This document shows positions 1-8,768 of a stretch of DNA of 64,000 bases, piece by piece. The stretch is from Treponema_I sp045631425. GTDB taxonomy: Bacteria; Spirochaetota; Spirochaetia; Treponematales; Treponemataceae. The translations under genes were made by a program, and so were the position numbers. Each line of letters opens with the position of its first letter. Position 1 is the first letter of the stretch. The notes beneath the pieces are model-generated. The model did no database searches. It worked only from the letters and a program-made list of their open reading frames with translations, and was not told the DNA's origin. The DNA is taken from NCBI GenBank assembly GCA_045631425.1, contig JAZQUR010000105.1:1-64000 (forward strand). Reading direction: 5' to 3'.

Positions 1-110
1 GGGCGAAGCCTCGCCCCTGGGCTCAACCTCGATTTTTTCAAAATCAAGTTTTCGCCACACCCCACTCTAGCGGGGTACCTTTTTCCCAAAGAGACCCCGC
101 AACGCCCCAG
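1..110. repeat. GC-rich cluster of short hairpins at the window edge
   Basis: Three inverted repeats follow one another: GGGCGA/TCGCCC (1-6 with 11-16), GATTTT/AAAATC (31-36 with 40-45) and ACCCC/GGGGT (59-63 with 72-76). The stretch is much richer in GC than the surrounding DNA and has no convincing reading frame. It may be part of an interspersed intergenic repeat whose left part lies outside the window. A 3' end of a structured RNA cannot be excluded. Confidence 0.4.
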
Positions 111-180
111 AAAAGTGTAAATTTTACCCACAAATTCACACAAAAAAGTGTGAATTTTGATTGTATTTTTACACTTTTTA
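111..180. promoter_or_regulatory. Three AAAGTGTAAA-like sites around the ATPase promoter
   Basis: AAAAGTGTAAATTTT lies at 111-125, a perfect 10-bp inverted repeat AAATTCACAC/GTGTGAATTT at 132-141 and 148-157, and an inverted copy (TTTTTACACTTTTTA) at about 166-180 in the -35/-10 spacer. Repeated half-sites overlapping a promoter are typical of an operator. The cognate regulator is unknown. Confidence 0.5.
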
Positions 181-188
181 GGTATAAT
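161..188 (+). promoter_or_regulatory. Leaderless promoter of the AAA ATPase gene
   Basis: TTGTAT (161-166), a 16-bp spacer and TATAAT (183-188) lie six bases before the ATG at 195. There is no Shine-Dalgarno, so the transcript should begin at or next to the start codon. Confidence 0.65.
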
Positions 189-194
189 TAAATT

Positions 195-1487
195 ATGAAG
201 CGAAAGATTATAAATCAGTTGATTGAATGGAAAAATTTCTCAGAACGAAAACCTTTAATTTTGCAAGGAGCAAGACAAATTGGGAAAACCTACATTGTAA
301 ATGAATTTGCAGCAACCCAATATCAAAACTATGTTTATTGCAATTTTGAAAAAGAAACTGAACTTGCTTCATTTTTTGAAAACCTTTCACCAAGGTCAAT
401 TATAAAAAATCTTTCAGCATATAAAAGAAAAGAAATTATTCCAGAAAAAACTCTTATCATTTTTGATGAAGTCCAAGCATGTCCAGAAGCAATTACATCC
501 CTAAAGTATTTCAACGAAGAAGCAAACGAATATCACATAATCGCCCTGGGTTCATTGCTTGGAGTTTCTGTAAATAGAGGGCTCTCTTCTTTTCCAGTTG
601 GAAAAATTCAATTTATAAATATGTTTCCCATGGATTTTGAAGAATATCTTCTAGCAAAGGGCGAAAGTTTTTTAATCGAAAAAATTTATAAATGCTATAA
701 AGACAATTCCTCAATGGAAGATGCTTTCCATAATCGTTTGATGGAATATTACAAAGAATATCTTTTTGTGGGTGGAATGCCAGCTGTTGTAGAAAACTTT
801 ATAAAAACCAAAAACGCTGATTATTCTAATATTTTAAAAAGTGATATTTTAGATTCTTACCAAAATGATATGGGAAAATACAACAAACAAAGTGAAATTC
901 CCAAAACAAAAATTGTATACAAAAATATCAGTACACAACTAGCAAAGGAAAACAAAAAATTTCTATATCGACAAATTAAATCTGGTGGAAGAGCAAGTGA
1001 ATTTGAAAATTCCATCGAATGGCTTTGTCTTGCAGGAATTGCTAGTCAGGTTTTTAGGTTAGAACATATTTCTTTGCCTTTGGAAGCAAATCGTTCTATG
1101 ACTGATTTTAAATTTTATATGAATGATACAGGGCTTTGCTGTTCACAACAAAAACTTTTATTTGAAGATATCGCCTTTGAAAATTCAATGTTAAATGATT
1201 TTAAAGGTGGGCTTACAGAAAATTACGTTTTTACACAACTAAAAGCAAAAAATATAGATTTATACTATTGGACAAATGAAAATCAAGCTGAAATCGATTT
1301 TATTGCAAGAATCGGCAGAGACATTATTCCAATCGAAGTTAAAGCAAGTGATAATATCCGCTCAAAAAGCCTTACGGTCTTTATGAAAAAATATAATCCA
1401 CCTTACGCCATTAGAATTTCTGCAAAAAACTTTGGTTTTGAAAATGGAATAAAATCTGTTCCTTTGTATGCAGTTTTTTGCATTTGA
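195..1487 (+). CDS. AAA family ATPase with DUF4143 C-terminal domain
   Basis: This 430-residue protein has the two-part build of the AAA_14/DUF4143 family. An N-terminal P-loop ATPase shows Walker A GARQIGKT (about 25-32), Walker B LIIFDEVQ (about 87-94) and a GSLLG sensor segment. The C-terminal region contains an ID(x)n-PIEVK pattern (about 370-385) like the PD-(D/E)XK nuclease fold. Length is typical of the family. Members are widespread, often multicopy in host-associated bacteria, and their biochemical role is not established; some occur near mobile or defence genes. The gene stands alone between a hairpin cluster and a terminator. The ATG is supported by the -10 hexamer six bases upstream, and no SD is present. 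The family is confident; the function is unknown. Confidence 0.85.
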   Translation: MKRKIINQLIEWKNFSERKPLILQGARQIGKTYIVNEFAATQYQNYVYCNFEKETELASFFENLSPRSIIKNLSAYKRKEIIPEKTLIIFDEVQACPEAITSLKYFNEEANEYHIIALGSLLGVSVNRGLSSFPVGKIQFINMFPMDFEEYLLAKGESFLIEKIYKCYKDNSSMEDAFHNRLMEYYKEYLFVGGMPAVVENFIKTKNADYSNILKSDILDSYQNDMGKYNKQSEIPKTKIVYKNISTQLAKENKKFLYRQIKSGGRASEFENSIEWLCLAGIASQVFRLEHISLPLEANRSMTDFKFYMNDTGLCCSQQKLLFEDIAFENSMLNDFKGGLTENYVFTQLKAKNIDLYYWTNENQAEIDFIARIGRDIIPIEVKASDNIRSKSLTVFMKKYNPPYAIRISAKNFGFENGIKSVPLYAVFCI

Positions 1488-1545
1488 ACACTTACAAAAA
1501 CTTGTTGAACTTTAAAAATAAGATTTAGTTGTAAAAGAAACAAAG

Positions 1546-1581
1546 AGCCCTGCCAGGTTTTCAAATCTAGCAGGGCTTTTT
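1546..1581 (+). terminator. Rho-independent terminator after the ATPase
   Basis: Stem AGCCCTGC (1546-1553) pairs with GCAGGGCT (1570-1577) and is followed by a run of T. Confidence 0.85.
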
Positions 1582-1595
1582 GTTGTGGATAGGGA

Positions 1596-1620
1596 AGGGG
1601 ACAATGGTGAATTGTCCCCT
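1596..1620. repeat. Perfect 10-bp hairpin between convergent genes
   Basis: AGGGGACAAT (1596-1605), loop GGTGA, ATTGTCCCCT (1611-1620). There is no T run on either side, so it is not a classic terminator. It lies just past the 3' end of the minus-strand LRR gene and may help stop or protect its transcript. Confidence 0.55.
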
Positions 1621-1633
1621 AGATGAGTTTTAT

Positions 1634-4600
1634 TTATTCTTGTTTTGTCCAGTAATATTCATAATTTTGTACTAGAAGAGCGGCATTGTCTGAAGGATTA
1701 GTTAGCTCAAACTGTTTTTGTTCTCCAGAATTTGGATCTGTAGCATACCAACCATCTGGATCTTCAAAGACTACCTCTGTAAGATTTTCACAATCATTAA
1801 AAGCCCCATAATCAATTTCTGTTACACTTGCTGGAATAGTTACTGATTCTAAGTTTGGACAATATCCAAAAGCCCGTTCTCCAATCGTTGTAATATTTTC
1901 TGGGAGATAAAGATTTCCACTAGCAGAAGGATATGCTATTAATTCTGTTTTGTCTTTATTGTAAAGAACACCATTTTCAGAACTGTAGTTTTCATTTTCG
2001 TCTGCTACAATAATTTGAAGATTTGGACAATCATAAAAATCACCCTCAATAAGAGTTACACTAGCAGGGATTTCGAGGCTTACTATATTTTTACAATTTT
2101 TAATTGCTTCTCTCTCAATTGTTTTAACACCTTCTGGAATTACTAAACTCTCTAAGTTACAGCTTCTAAAAGCAGCTCGTCCAATAGTTGTAACATTACT
2201 TGGAATTGTAACATCACCATTTGCGGACGGCCAGGAATGTAAAACTGTTTTATCATAATTATAAAGAATTCCACCCTCTGCCGAATAAGAAGTATTTTCA
2301 CTTGAAACTTGTATATCCATTAAATTGTAACAACCTTGAAAAGCAGAAAACCATATGTCTGTAACACTAGCTGGAATCACTATCTGCTTTAAAGCCGTAC
2401 CAAAAAATGCCCAACTTTCAATAGTTTCAACAGTTGAAGGAATTGTTACTGATTGTAAGTTTTCACACAATACAAAAGTATGAGGCTTAAGTTCAGAAAC
2501 GCTACCAAGACTATGCACAGTTTTTAATTGAGGACATTGAGCAAATGCACCCCAACCAAAATCTATTACGCTATCTGGAAGTGTAATTTCTACTAGACTA
2601 TTGTTATACGCAAATGCATTTTGGAGAAACCATGTTAATCCCTCTGTGCCACTCAAATCCAAAAGAATTTGTGCAAATTGATTTTCCTTTAAAGCATTTC
2701 CAATTTGTGAAATAATTTCATAATCGCAATTTCCTGTTACCACAACACGATTTCTTCCGCTTAAACTACGAATTTTATCGGCAGCTTCACTGGCTTCTAC
2801 AGAAATCTCTGTTACAGGAATTTCTGGAACTTCTTGATATTCACCTGTGCATGTAAGCTCAGCATTGTACAAGTATGAGTTACCATCTTCAATAATATCT
2901 ATTGCATCCCACATTTCTTGAGTTCCAGTGTAGGTTACATAACGTAAGTTTTCACATCCATTAAAAGCCCAACCTTCAATGCTTGTTACAGTTGCTGGGA
3001 TTGTTACTGATGTTAGGTTTTGACTCCATGCAAACATAGTTTGTGGGATTACTGAAACATTTGCAAGAATTTCCACAGTCTCTAGATTATGACACCTATG
3101 AAAACTTAATATTCCAATACTTGTAACAGAGGAAGGAATTGTGATGCTTTCTGCAAGACATCCTTCAAAAGCTTCTTTGGCTATACTTGTTACAGTATCA
3201 GAAACTTTTACATTTCCACTAGCTGAAGGATATGCAATCAATGTTGAACCATTAGCAGAATAAATCGCACCGTCTTCAACTATAAAATTATTTCCGTCAA
3301 TTCGAATATCAGTTAATTTATGACAACATACAAAAGCTTTACTTCCAATACGTTGAACACTTGACGGAATTGTTATGCTTTTCAAATTATCACACGCACC
3401 AAAACACCCATCAGGGATAGTAGAAATATTTGCTCGAATTTCTACTGTTTCTAGAGAGTAACAACATTCAAAAGCATTCACTTCAATTTCTGTTACAGTT
3501 TCTGGAATTATCAAACTTGTTATGCGACTACCAGCAAAAGCGCTTGCTCCAATTCTACTAACAGAACCATCGATAGTAAGCTCACCACAAGCAGAAGGAT
3601 ATGCCACAATGCTGGTTCTATCTGTTGTATATATAACACCGTTTTCTGCTATAAAGTTTGCATTTCCCTCTTCGATTACTATATCTGTTAATTTTGAGCA
3701 TCCTGCAAATGGCGCATTCATATATGTAACAGTTGCAGGGATTGTTAAAGATTGTAAGTTTTCACACCTATTAAAAGTATTATTCTGAAGTTCAGAAACG
3801 CTACCTAAACTGTGAACTATTTTTAGCGAACGACATTGATTAAATGCACCCCAACCAAATTCTGTTACGCTATCTGGAAGTGTAATTTCTACTAGACTAT
3901 TGTTATACGCAAATGCTTCTTGTGGAATCGAAGTTAGCCCATCTACACCGCTTAAATCTAAAAGAATTTGTGCATTGTTATTTTCTTTTAAAGCATTTCC
4001 AATTGCTGAAACAGTTTCAGAATCAAAATCCCCTGTCACTTTCACTAGATTTCTTCCACGTAGGTTATAAATTGTGTTTGCGGCTTCACTGGCTTCTACA
4101 GAAATCTCTGTTACAGGGATTTCTGGAACTTCGGCAATATTTCCATAATTGATTGTTGCATTGATTAAACATTCATTATTATCACCTTTGGAAATCTTAC
4201 TCCACAACTCTTCTGTTCCAGCATAATTAACAGTTGTAAGAGCTTCACATCCATTAAATGATTCAAAACCAATACTTGTAACCGTTACAGGAATTGTTAT
4301 TGTCTCTAAACTTTTACACCAATTAAATGTTCGTTCTGATATTTGTGCTATTCCTTCTGGAATAACAATACTTTCAAGAGATATACATTCTTGAAAAGCT
4401 GCTGTATCTATCACTGTAACAGATGCAGGAATTTCTATATTTTTTACATTATACAAAGCGCCTAATGCCCAATTACTAGTTAATCCAGTTTTAGGTAAAA
4501 TAATACCAAATAAGGCATTGTTAGCCGCTAATGCTTGATTTGGAATCTCAGTTAGTCCAGTTACATCGCCTAAATCCAAAATTATCTTTGCATTTGGATT

Positions 4601-5029
4601 TTCTTTTAAAGCAGCTCCCATTTTTATTACTAAATCTGAGCTACAATTTCCTTGCAATTTTACTAACTGTTCCATATCCCCATAGCAAGATTTTATAACA
4701 TCACAAATGGTTTCTGCTGTTATATCCACAACTTTTGAAGACAAAATAAGTTCTTCATTTATTCCAGTAGAAAATGAAAAAGCATTATTTCCATTATACC
4801 AAACTACTGCTTTTCCATCTGGAGCATAAATTTCTGGGATTTCAGAAACTGGTATTAAATTTCCAGATTTTACTTCTATTTGCTTTGTTTGACCTTCCCA
4901 AGAGAAAGTAACCATATAGGATTTGTCTAAGGCAGTTAGATTAAATAAATTTGAACAACCTATAAGACCAAATGTAAAAATCATTAAACAAAATAAAATA
5001 ATACTTTTTGTGGCATTTCGAGAAAACAA
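1634..5029 (-). CDS. BspA/TpLRR-type leucine-rich repeat surface lipoprotein
   Basis: The 1131-residue protein starts with a lipoprotein signal ending in the lipobox LIGC, so it should be anchored to a membrane and probably exposed at the surface. The rest is almost entirely LRR_5 (BspA/TpLRR) repeats of the form IPxSVTxIGxxAFxxCxxL. Proteins of this class in Treponema, Tannerella and Trichomonas mediate adhesion and coaggregation. A block of about 430 residues opening with IPVTEISVEASEAA occurs twice (from about residues 303 and 736), showing an internal tandem duplication. The start is a TTG with GGAGG seven bases upstream. The gene is monocistronic. Confidence in family and location is high; the ligand is unknown. 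Confidence 0.9.
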   Translation of the reverse strand: MFSRNATKSIILFCLMIFTFGLIGCSNLFNLTALDKSYMVTFSWEGQTKQIEVKSGNLIPVSEIPEIYAPDGKAVVWYNGNNAFSFSTGINEELILSSKVVDITAETICDVIKSCYGDMEQLVKLQGNCSSDLVIKMGAALKENPNAKIILDLGDVTGLTEIPNQALAANNALFGIILPKTGLTSNWALGALYNVKNIEIPASVTVIDTAAFQECISLESIVIPEGIAQISERTFNWCKSLETITIPVTVTSIGFESFNGCEALTTVNYAGTEELWSKISKGDNNECLINATINYGNIAEVPEIPVTEISVEASEAANTIYNLRGRNLVKVTGDFDSETVSAIGNALKENNNAQILLDLSGVDGLTSIPQEAFAYNNSLVEITLPDSVTEFGWGAFNQCRSLKIVHSLGSVSELQNNTFNRCENLQSLTIPATVTYMNAPFAGCSKLTDIVIEEGNANFIAENGVIYTTDRTSIVAYPSACGELTIDGSVSRIGASAFAGSRITSLIIPETVTEIEVNAFECCYSLETVEIRANISTIPDGCFGACDNLKSITIPSSVQRIGSKAFVCCHKLTDIRIDGNNFIVEDGAIYSANGSTLIAYPSASGNVKVSDTVTSIAKEAFEGCLAESITIPSSVTSIGILSFHRCHNLETVEILANVSVIPQTMFAWSQNLTSVTIPATVTSIEGWAFNGCENLRYVTYTGTQEMWDAIDIIEDGNSYLYNAELTCTGEYQEVPEIPVTEISVEASEAADKIRSLSGRNRVVVTGNCDYEIISQIGNALKENQFAQILLDLSGTEGLTWFLQNAFAYNNSLVEITLPDSVIDFGWGAFAQCPQLKTVHSLGSVSELKPHTFVLCENLQSVTIPSTVETIESWAFFGTALKQIVIPASVTDIWFSAFQGCYNLMDIQVSSENTSYSAEGGILYNYDKTVLHSWPSANGDVTIPSNVTTIGRAAFRSCNLESLVIPEGVKTIEREAIKNCKNIVSLEIPASVTLIEGDFYDCPNLQIIVADENENYSSENGVLYNKDKTELIAYPSASGNLYLPENITTIGERAFGYCPNLESVTIPASVTEIDYGAFNDCENLTEVVFEDPDGWYATDPNSGEQKQFELTNPSDNAALLVQNYEYYWTKQE
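2791..4131. repeat. 1.3-kb internal duplication inside the LRR gene
   Basis: Near-identical DNA encoding the IPVTEISVEASEAA segment lies at about 2788-2835 and 4084-4131. The flanking modules align through the NALKEN, DLSG, YNNSLVEITLPDSV and HSLGSVSEL segments. The spacing gives a period of about 1.3 kb, so unequal recombination could change the protein's length. Confidence 0.8.
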
Positions 5030-5224
5030 AATTCCGCCTCCATTTTTTACGGTTATATCTTAATATTGTAAAACGTCCATAAGAAAAAAACAATCAAAAC
5101 AGAAAAATATGTCAAACATTTTTATGATTATAATATATTTTCCCAATACTTTGGGAGAAGTCAGCTTTGAAAAGCTGGTAAACTATTTAGGGGAGGAAAA
5201 CCCACTCAGAGTCCGAAGGCCGTT
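5030..5224. other. Intergenic stretch with small hairpins
   Basis: There is no gene here. It holds the upstream region of the LRR gene plus short inverted repeats (CCCAA/TTGGG near 5143-5157, CAGCTTT/AAGCTG near 5163-5179) that lead into the GC-richer repeat block downstream. It matches no riboswitch class I could recognise. Confidence 0.4.
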
Positions 5225-5320
5225 GGCAAATTGCTACGAGTCTCGCAATTTGTCCTAAAACCCCACCATTTCTCGGCCACGGCTTAGGCAAATTGCTGCG
5301 AGTCTCGCAATTTGGCTAAG
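5225..5320. repeat. Two copies of a GCAAATTGC-n-GCAATTTG hairpin
   Basis: A 28-base unit, GGCAAATTGC-TRCGAGTCTC-GCAATTTG, occurs at 5225-5252 and 5287-5314 with one difference. The second copy is extended by CTTAG (5283-5287) and CTAAG (5316-5320), making a long stem. It resembles a REP-type repeat. Confidence 0.7.
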
Positions 5321-5436
5321 AACCCTCTTTATTTAAATTTTATTACTTTCATAAATAATATAAATCTTATATATGAAATTTTATTTTTTTATGTGCTGAC
5401 ATCAACTCAAGAAAATTTTCATAAAATAAAAAATCA

Positions 5437-5445
5437 TGCTAGAAT
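5437..5445 (+). promoter_or_regulatory. Extended -10 upstream of the esterase gene
   Basis: TGCTAGAAT (5437-5445) fits an extended -10 element. It would give a leader of about 55 bases to the TTG start at 5508. Confidence 0.45.
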
Positions 5446-5507
5446 ATTTATGAGAAAAGATTTTTATCTCAAAAGTAATGTTAATAAACTTTCTTATGGA
5501 GGAAATT

Positions 5508-6818
5508 TTGAAATCAATAAAAAAGCTCTGTTTTTCATTAATAATCCTATGTCTTGCAAATTCTATTTTTGCGGGAAATGCTTTTATCAGAAATCTTACA
5601 AAAGATTTAAACTCGGCAAGTAAAAAATTTCAAGGAGATGATTTATTTATCCAACAAAAAAAGATTTTTGATGATTTTATAAAAGCAAATAATTATCCCA
5701 TTGTTGAAGACAAGGGCAAAGGTAAATACAAAATTACTTTTTTTTATTTTGAAAATGACTATAACAAATCAGAAATTCCAGCAATCACTATTTTTTGTGA
5801 TAGCCACAGAGAAATTAACGGAACAGCATTAAAAAACATAAAAGGCACACCTGTTTTTTATAAAACTGTTACAATTCAAACAGATAAAAACTTTCTAACC
5901 TATATGATACGAAAAAACGGAGGCTCCCAAATGTCTGACCTTGCAAATGAATTAAAATATTGCGATAGAAAACAATCAAGTTATGTAAGACTAAATAATA
6001 CAGTGGGCGGATTTCATACATTCAAATTTACAAGCAAATTTGAATTAATGGGAACCAGAGATATTTTTGTTTATCTTCCAGCTGAATATTTAAATACTGA
6101 ATCTTCAAAAGAAAAACAATTTCCTGTTTTGTATATGCTAGACGGACAAAATGTTTGGGATAATAGCACCCTTCCTCACCAAGGCTGGAAAGTTGAAACT
6201 TCCATGGAAAAATTGGTTCAAGAAGGAAAAATTCAAAGTGCCATTATCGTGGGAATTTCAAACACAAGCAACCGCACAAAGGAATATGCCGGGTGGTGCA
6301 ATGAACTTCCAGAAGGTGATGTTGTAACAAATCCTGTGGAATTCAAACAATATGCCAATGAACACCGCTTGATGATTATAGAAGAAATCATTCCATTAAT
6401 CGAAGAAAAATATAATGTAATTTCTGATAGATCTGGTCGAGTAATCGCCGGAAGTAGTTACGGAGCTTTTTGCTCAGCATATTTTGTAGCTTCAAATCCA
6501 GAAGTTTTTTGCGGTGCAGGGCTGTTTTCAGGCGGAAGCACTGGCTATGAACAAATTATCGCTGAAGACGGATTTAATTTTACAGAAGAAAATAAAGTAA
6601 AAATATACGTTGATTGTGGCACTGGAGATTCCCTTGAAAAAATTCTTCTTCCAGGAACACAACAACTTAAAGAATATCTTTTAGAAAAAGGACTAAAACA
6701 AGCAGAAACCACAAAGGATGAAGGGGATTTTTTCTACCAAGAATGTGCTTTACATCCTCATAACGAAAATGCTTGGGCAAGAAGAATTCCAGACTTTTTA
6801 GAATTTATGTTTAAATAG
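5508..6818 (+). CDS. Secreted esterase D/enterochelin-esterase-like alpha/beta hydrolase
   Basis: The start chosen is the TTG at 5508, five bases after GGAGG (5498-5502). It gives a 436-residue protein opening with a clean signal peptide (MKSIKKL, hydrophobic core, cut near ANSIFA-GNA). Upstream ATGs in the same frame would spoil the signal. Residues 30-170 form an E-set-like N-terminal domain. The C-terminal half is an esterase D-type hydrolase with PVLYMLDGQN (substrate/oxyanion region) and the nucleophile elbow GSSYGA. A late His (ALHPHNENAW) fits the catalytic triad. Relatives cleave esters such as siderophores or acyl groups on plant polysaccharides; the substrate here is not predictable. 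It is monocistronic, with its own terminator. Confidence 0.82.
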   Translation: MKSIKKLCFSLIILCLANSIFAGNAFIRNLTKDLNSASKKFQGDDLFIQQKKIFDDFIKANNYPIVEDKGKGKYKITFFYFENDYNKSEIPAITIFCDSHREINGTALKNIKGTPVFYKTVTIQTDKNFLTYMIRKNGGSQMSDLANELKYCDRKQSSYVRLNNTVGGFHTFKFTSKFELMGTRDIFVYLPAEYLNTESSKEKQFPVLYMLDGQNVWDNSTLPHQGWKVETSMEKLVQEGKIQSAIIVGISNTSNRTKEYAGWCNELPEGDVVTNPVEFKQYANEHRLMIIEEIIPLIEEKYNVISDRSGRVIAGSSYGAFCSAYFVASNPEVFCGAGLFSGGSTGYEQIIAEDGFNFTEENKVKIYVDCGTGDSLEKILLPGTQQLKEYLLEKGLKQAETTKDEGDFFYQECALHPHNENAWARRIPDFLEFMFK

Positions 6819-6840
6819 TCCTATTTTTAATTGTTGTTAA

Positions 6841-6879
6841 AAGGGTAAACAAATCAACACTTTGTTTACCCTTTTTTTG
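6841..6879 (+). terminator. Terminator after the esterase
   Basis: A 14-bp stem AAAGGGTAAACAAA (6841-6854) and TTTGTTTACCCTTT (6862-6875) is followed by T residues. Confidence 0.9.
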
Positions 6880-6969
6880 AATAAAACTAAGTCCTTAATG
6901 CTAGATTTGATATTATCAATTTTCAAAAAATGTTTGACAAAAAACATTTAAAAAACCCAAAAAAAATTG

Positions 6970-6975
6970 TATAAT
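6970..6975 (+). promoter_or_regulatory. -10 element of the XPB gene
   Basis: TATAAT at 6970-6975 lies eight bases before the ATG at 6984 with no SD between. The mRNA should have a leader of zero to two bases. Confidence 0.55.
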
Positions 6976-6983
6976 AATAATTT

Positions 6984-8768
6984 ATGCAAGATAAACCTCT
7001 AATTGTACAAAGTGATAAAACCCTACTCCTTGATGTTCATTCGCCGGTTGCAGACGAATGTCGAAATGCTCTTATCCCCTTTGCGGAACTTGAAAAATCC
7101 CCAGAGCATTTACACACCTATCGGCTCACACCTCTTTCCCTTTGGAATGCTGCCAGTTGCGGTTTTTCCACCCATGATGCAATTAAAGTTTTGCAAACTT
7201 ATTCTCGTTATGACGTGCCTCAAGTTGTTACCGCTTGGATTGAGCAAGTTGGCTTGCGTTTTGGTAAACTTGTTATGGTGCCAGATTTCCTCCAAGAAAA
7301 ATCTGATATTGAAACTGAAGAAGAGGCACTATTTTTAATCACCGAAAACGGAAATATTTACACAGAAATAAAATCAAACAAACTTTTATCAAAATATCTT
7401 ATTCCTTATCCTATTGATGTGGAAAAATACAAGCAACTGAAATCTGATTTCTCCGCTGAAAATGTTTTTGGTTTTCGCCTTTCTTTAATGGACAGAGGAA
7501 CTATCAAACAAGAGTTGTTAAAGTTAGGTTGGCCTGTAAAAGATGAAGTGCCACTCCGAGATGGTGAGCCCCTTGAAATCAATTTGCGAAAAGAAACAAG
7601 TCACGGGAAACCTCTTACAATCCGTGGATATCAACAAGAAGCTGCAAAGGCTTTAGTTGGTGACAAAGGACCTGGAACTGGTTTTGGAACAATAGTTTTG
7701 CCTTGTGGTGCTGGAAAAACTGTAGTTGGTATGACAATTATGTCAAAGCTTAAAACAAGCACACTAATCGTAACCACAAACATAAGCGCTGTTCATCAAT
7801 GGATAGACGAACTTTTAGACAAAACTGACTTAACTCGTGATGATATTGCAGAATACACTGGTGAAAATAAAGAAATTAAGCCAGTAACTGTGGCAACTTA
7901 TCAGGTATTGACATGGCGCCCAAACAAAGAGGGGGATTATCCTCACTTCAAACTATTCAAGGAACGAAACTGGGGACTTATCATTTATGATGAAGTTCAC
8001 ATGTTACCAGCGCCAGTTTTTAGAGTAACTGCAGAAATCCAAGCTATTCGACGAGTTGGGCTTACTGCAACTTTGGTTCGGGAAGATGGCTGTGAAGGTT
8101 ATGTTTTTAGCCTTGTTGGACCAAAGCGCTACGATGTGCCTTGGAAAGAACTAGAAGTAAGCGGTTGGATTGCAGATGCAGAATGTATCGAACTTCGCGT
8201 AGATTTGCCAATGGAAAAGGAAATTGATTACGCTGTAGCAGATTCTCGGTCAAAACATCGAATCGCCTCTGAAAATCCTGAAAAAATCGAAATCGTAAAA
8301 GAACTTGTTTCTCGTTTCCCAGAAGATAAAATCTTGATAATCGGCCAATACATCGATCAGTTGCATCAAATCGCTGAAATGCTAAAAGTGCCAATTATCA
8401 CCGGAAAAACAAAAAACTCAGAACGAGATGTTATTTATCAACAATTTAGAAATGGGGAAATCAGAGTTTTGGTGGTTTCAAAAGTTGCAAACTTCGCTAT
8501 CGACTTACCAGACGCTTCCATGGCTATCCAAGTTTCTGGAACTTTCGGAAGCCGCCAAGAAGAAGCCCAGCGCCTAGGACGAATCTTGCGACCAAAAAAC
8601 AGAAAAGCCCGATTTTTCACTCTCATAAGTCGCTCAACTGTAGAAGAAGAATTCGGCGCAAATCGTCAAAAATTCTTAGCAGAACAGGGCTACGAATACA
8701 AACTCGTTCGCTCTATCGACGAATATACAAATTGCATTGAGTGTTCCAGCAGTTTTGGAGGTTTATAA
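6984..8768 (+). CDS. XPB/Rad25 (ERCC3)-family DNA helicase
   Basis: This 594-residue superfamily 2 helicase matches bacterial XPB. The N-terminal region is followed by Walker A LPCGAGKT (239-246), DEVH (336-339), the motif III-like GLTATL, and the XPB-specific RED triplet (366-368, in LVREDG). The C-terminal helicase domain shows QEEAQRLGRILRP as motif VI. In eukaryotes XPB opens DNA in TFIIH during nucleotide excision repair. Bacterial XPBs (mycobacteria, some spirochaetes) are 3'-5' helicases whose cellular role is less certain. The gene overlaps the next by one base (TAATG), so the two products are probably made together. Family call is secure; the repair role is inferred. Confidence 0.9.
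   Translation: MQDKPLIVQSDKTLLLDVHSPVADECRNALIPFAELEKSPEHLHTYRLTPLSLWNAASCGFSTHDAIKVLQTYSRYDVPQVVTAWIEQVGLRFGKLVMVPDFLQEKSDIETEEEALFLITENGNIYTEIKSNKLLSKYLIPYPIDVEKYKQLKSDFSAENVFGFRLSLMDRGTIKQELLKLGWPVKDEVPLRDGEPLEINLRKETSHGKPLTIRGYQQEAAKALVGDKGPGTGFGTIVLPCGAGKTVVGMTIMSKLKTSTLIVTTNISAVHQWIDELLDKTDLTRDDIAEYTGENKEIKPVTVATYQVLTWRPNKEGDYPHFKLFKERNWGLIIYDEVHMLPAPVFRVTAEIQAIRRVGLTATLVREDGCEGYVFSLVGPKRYDVPWKELEVSGWIADAECIELRVDLPMEKEIDYAVADSRSKHRIASENPEKIEIVKELVSRFPEDKILIIGQYIDQLHQIAEMLKVPIITGKTKNSERDVIYQQFRNGEIRVLVVSKVANFAIDLPDASMAIQVSGTFGSRQEEAQRLGRILRPKNRKARFFTLISRSTVEEEFGANRQKFLAEQGYEYKLVRSIDEYTNCIECSSSFGGL

Noticed and set aside
5130..5320. Cobalamin, TPP or FMN riboswitch
   Set aside because: The conserved core sequences of these classes are missing, and the main feature is a duplicated hairpin unit.
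5312..5623. Open frame of about 100 codons ahead of the esterase
   Set aside because: It starts inside the hairpin repeat, overlaps the esterase in another frame and has no SD or protein-like composition.
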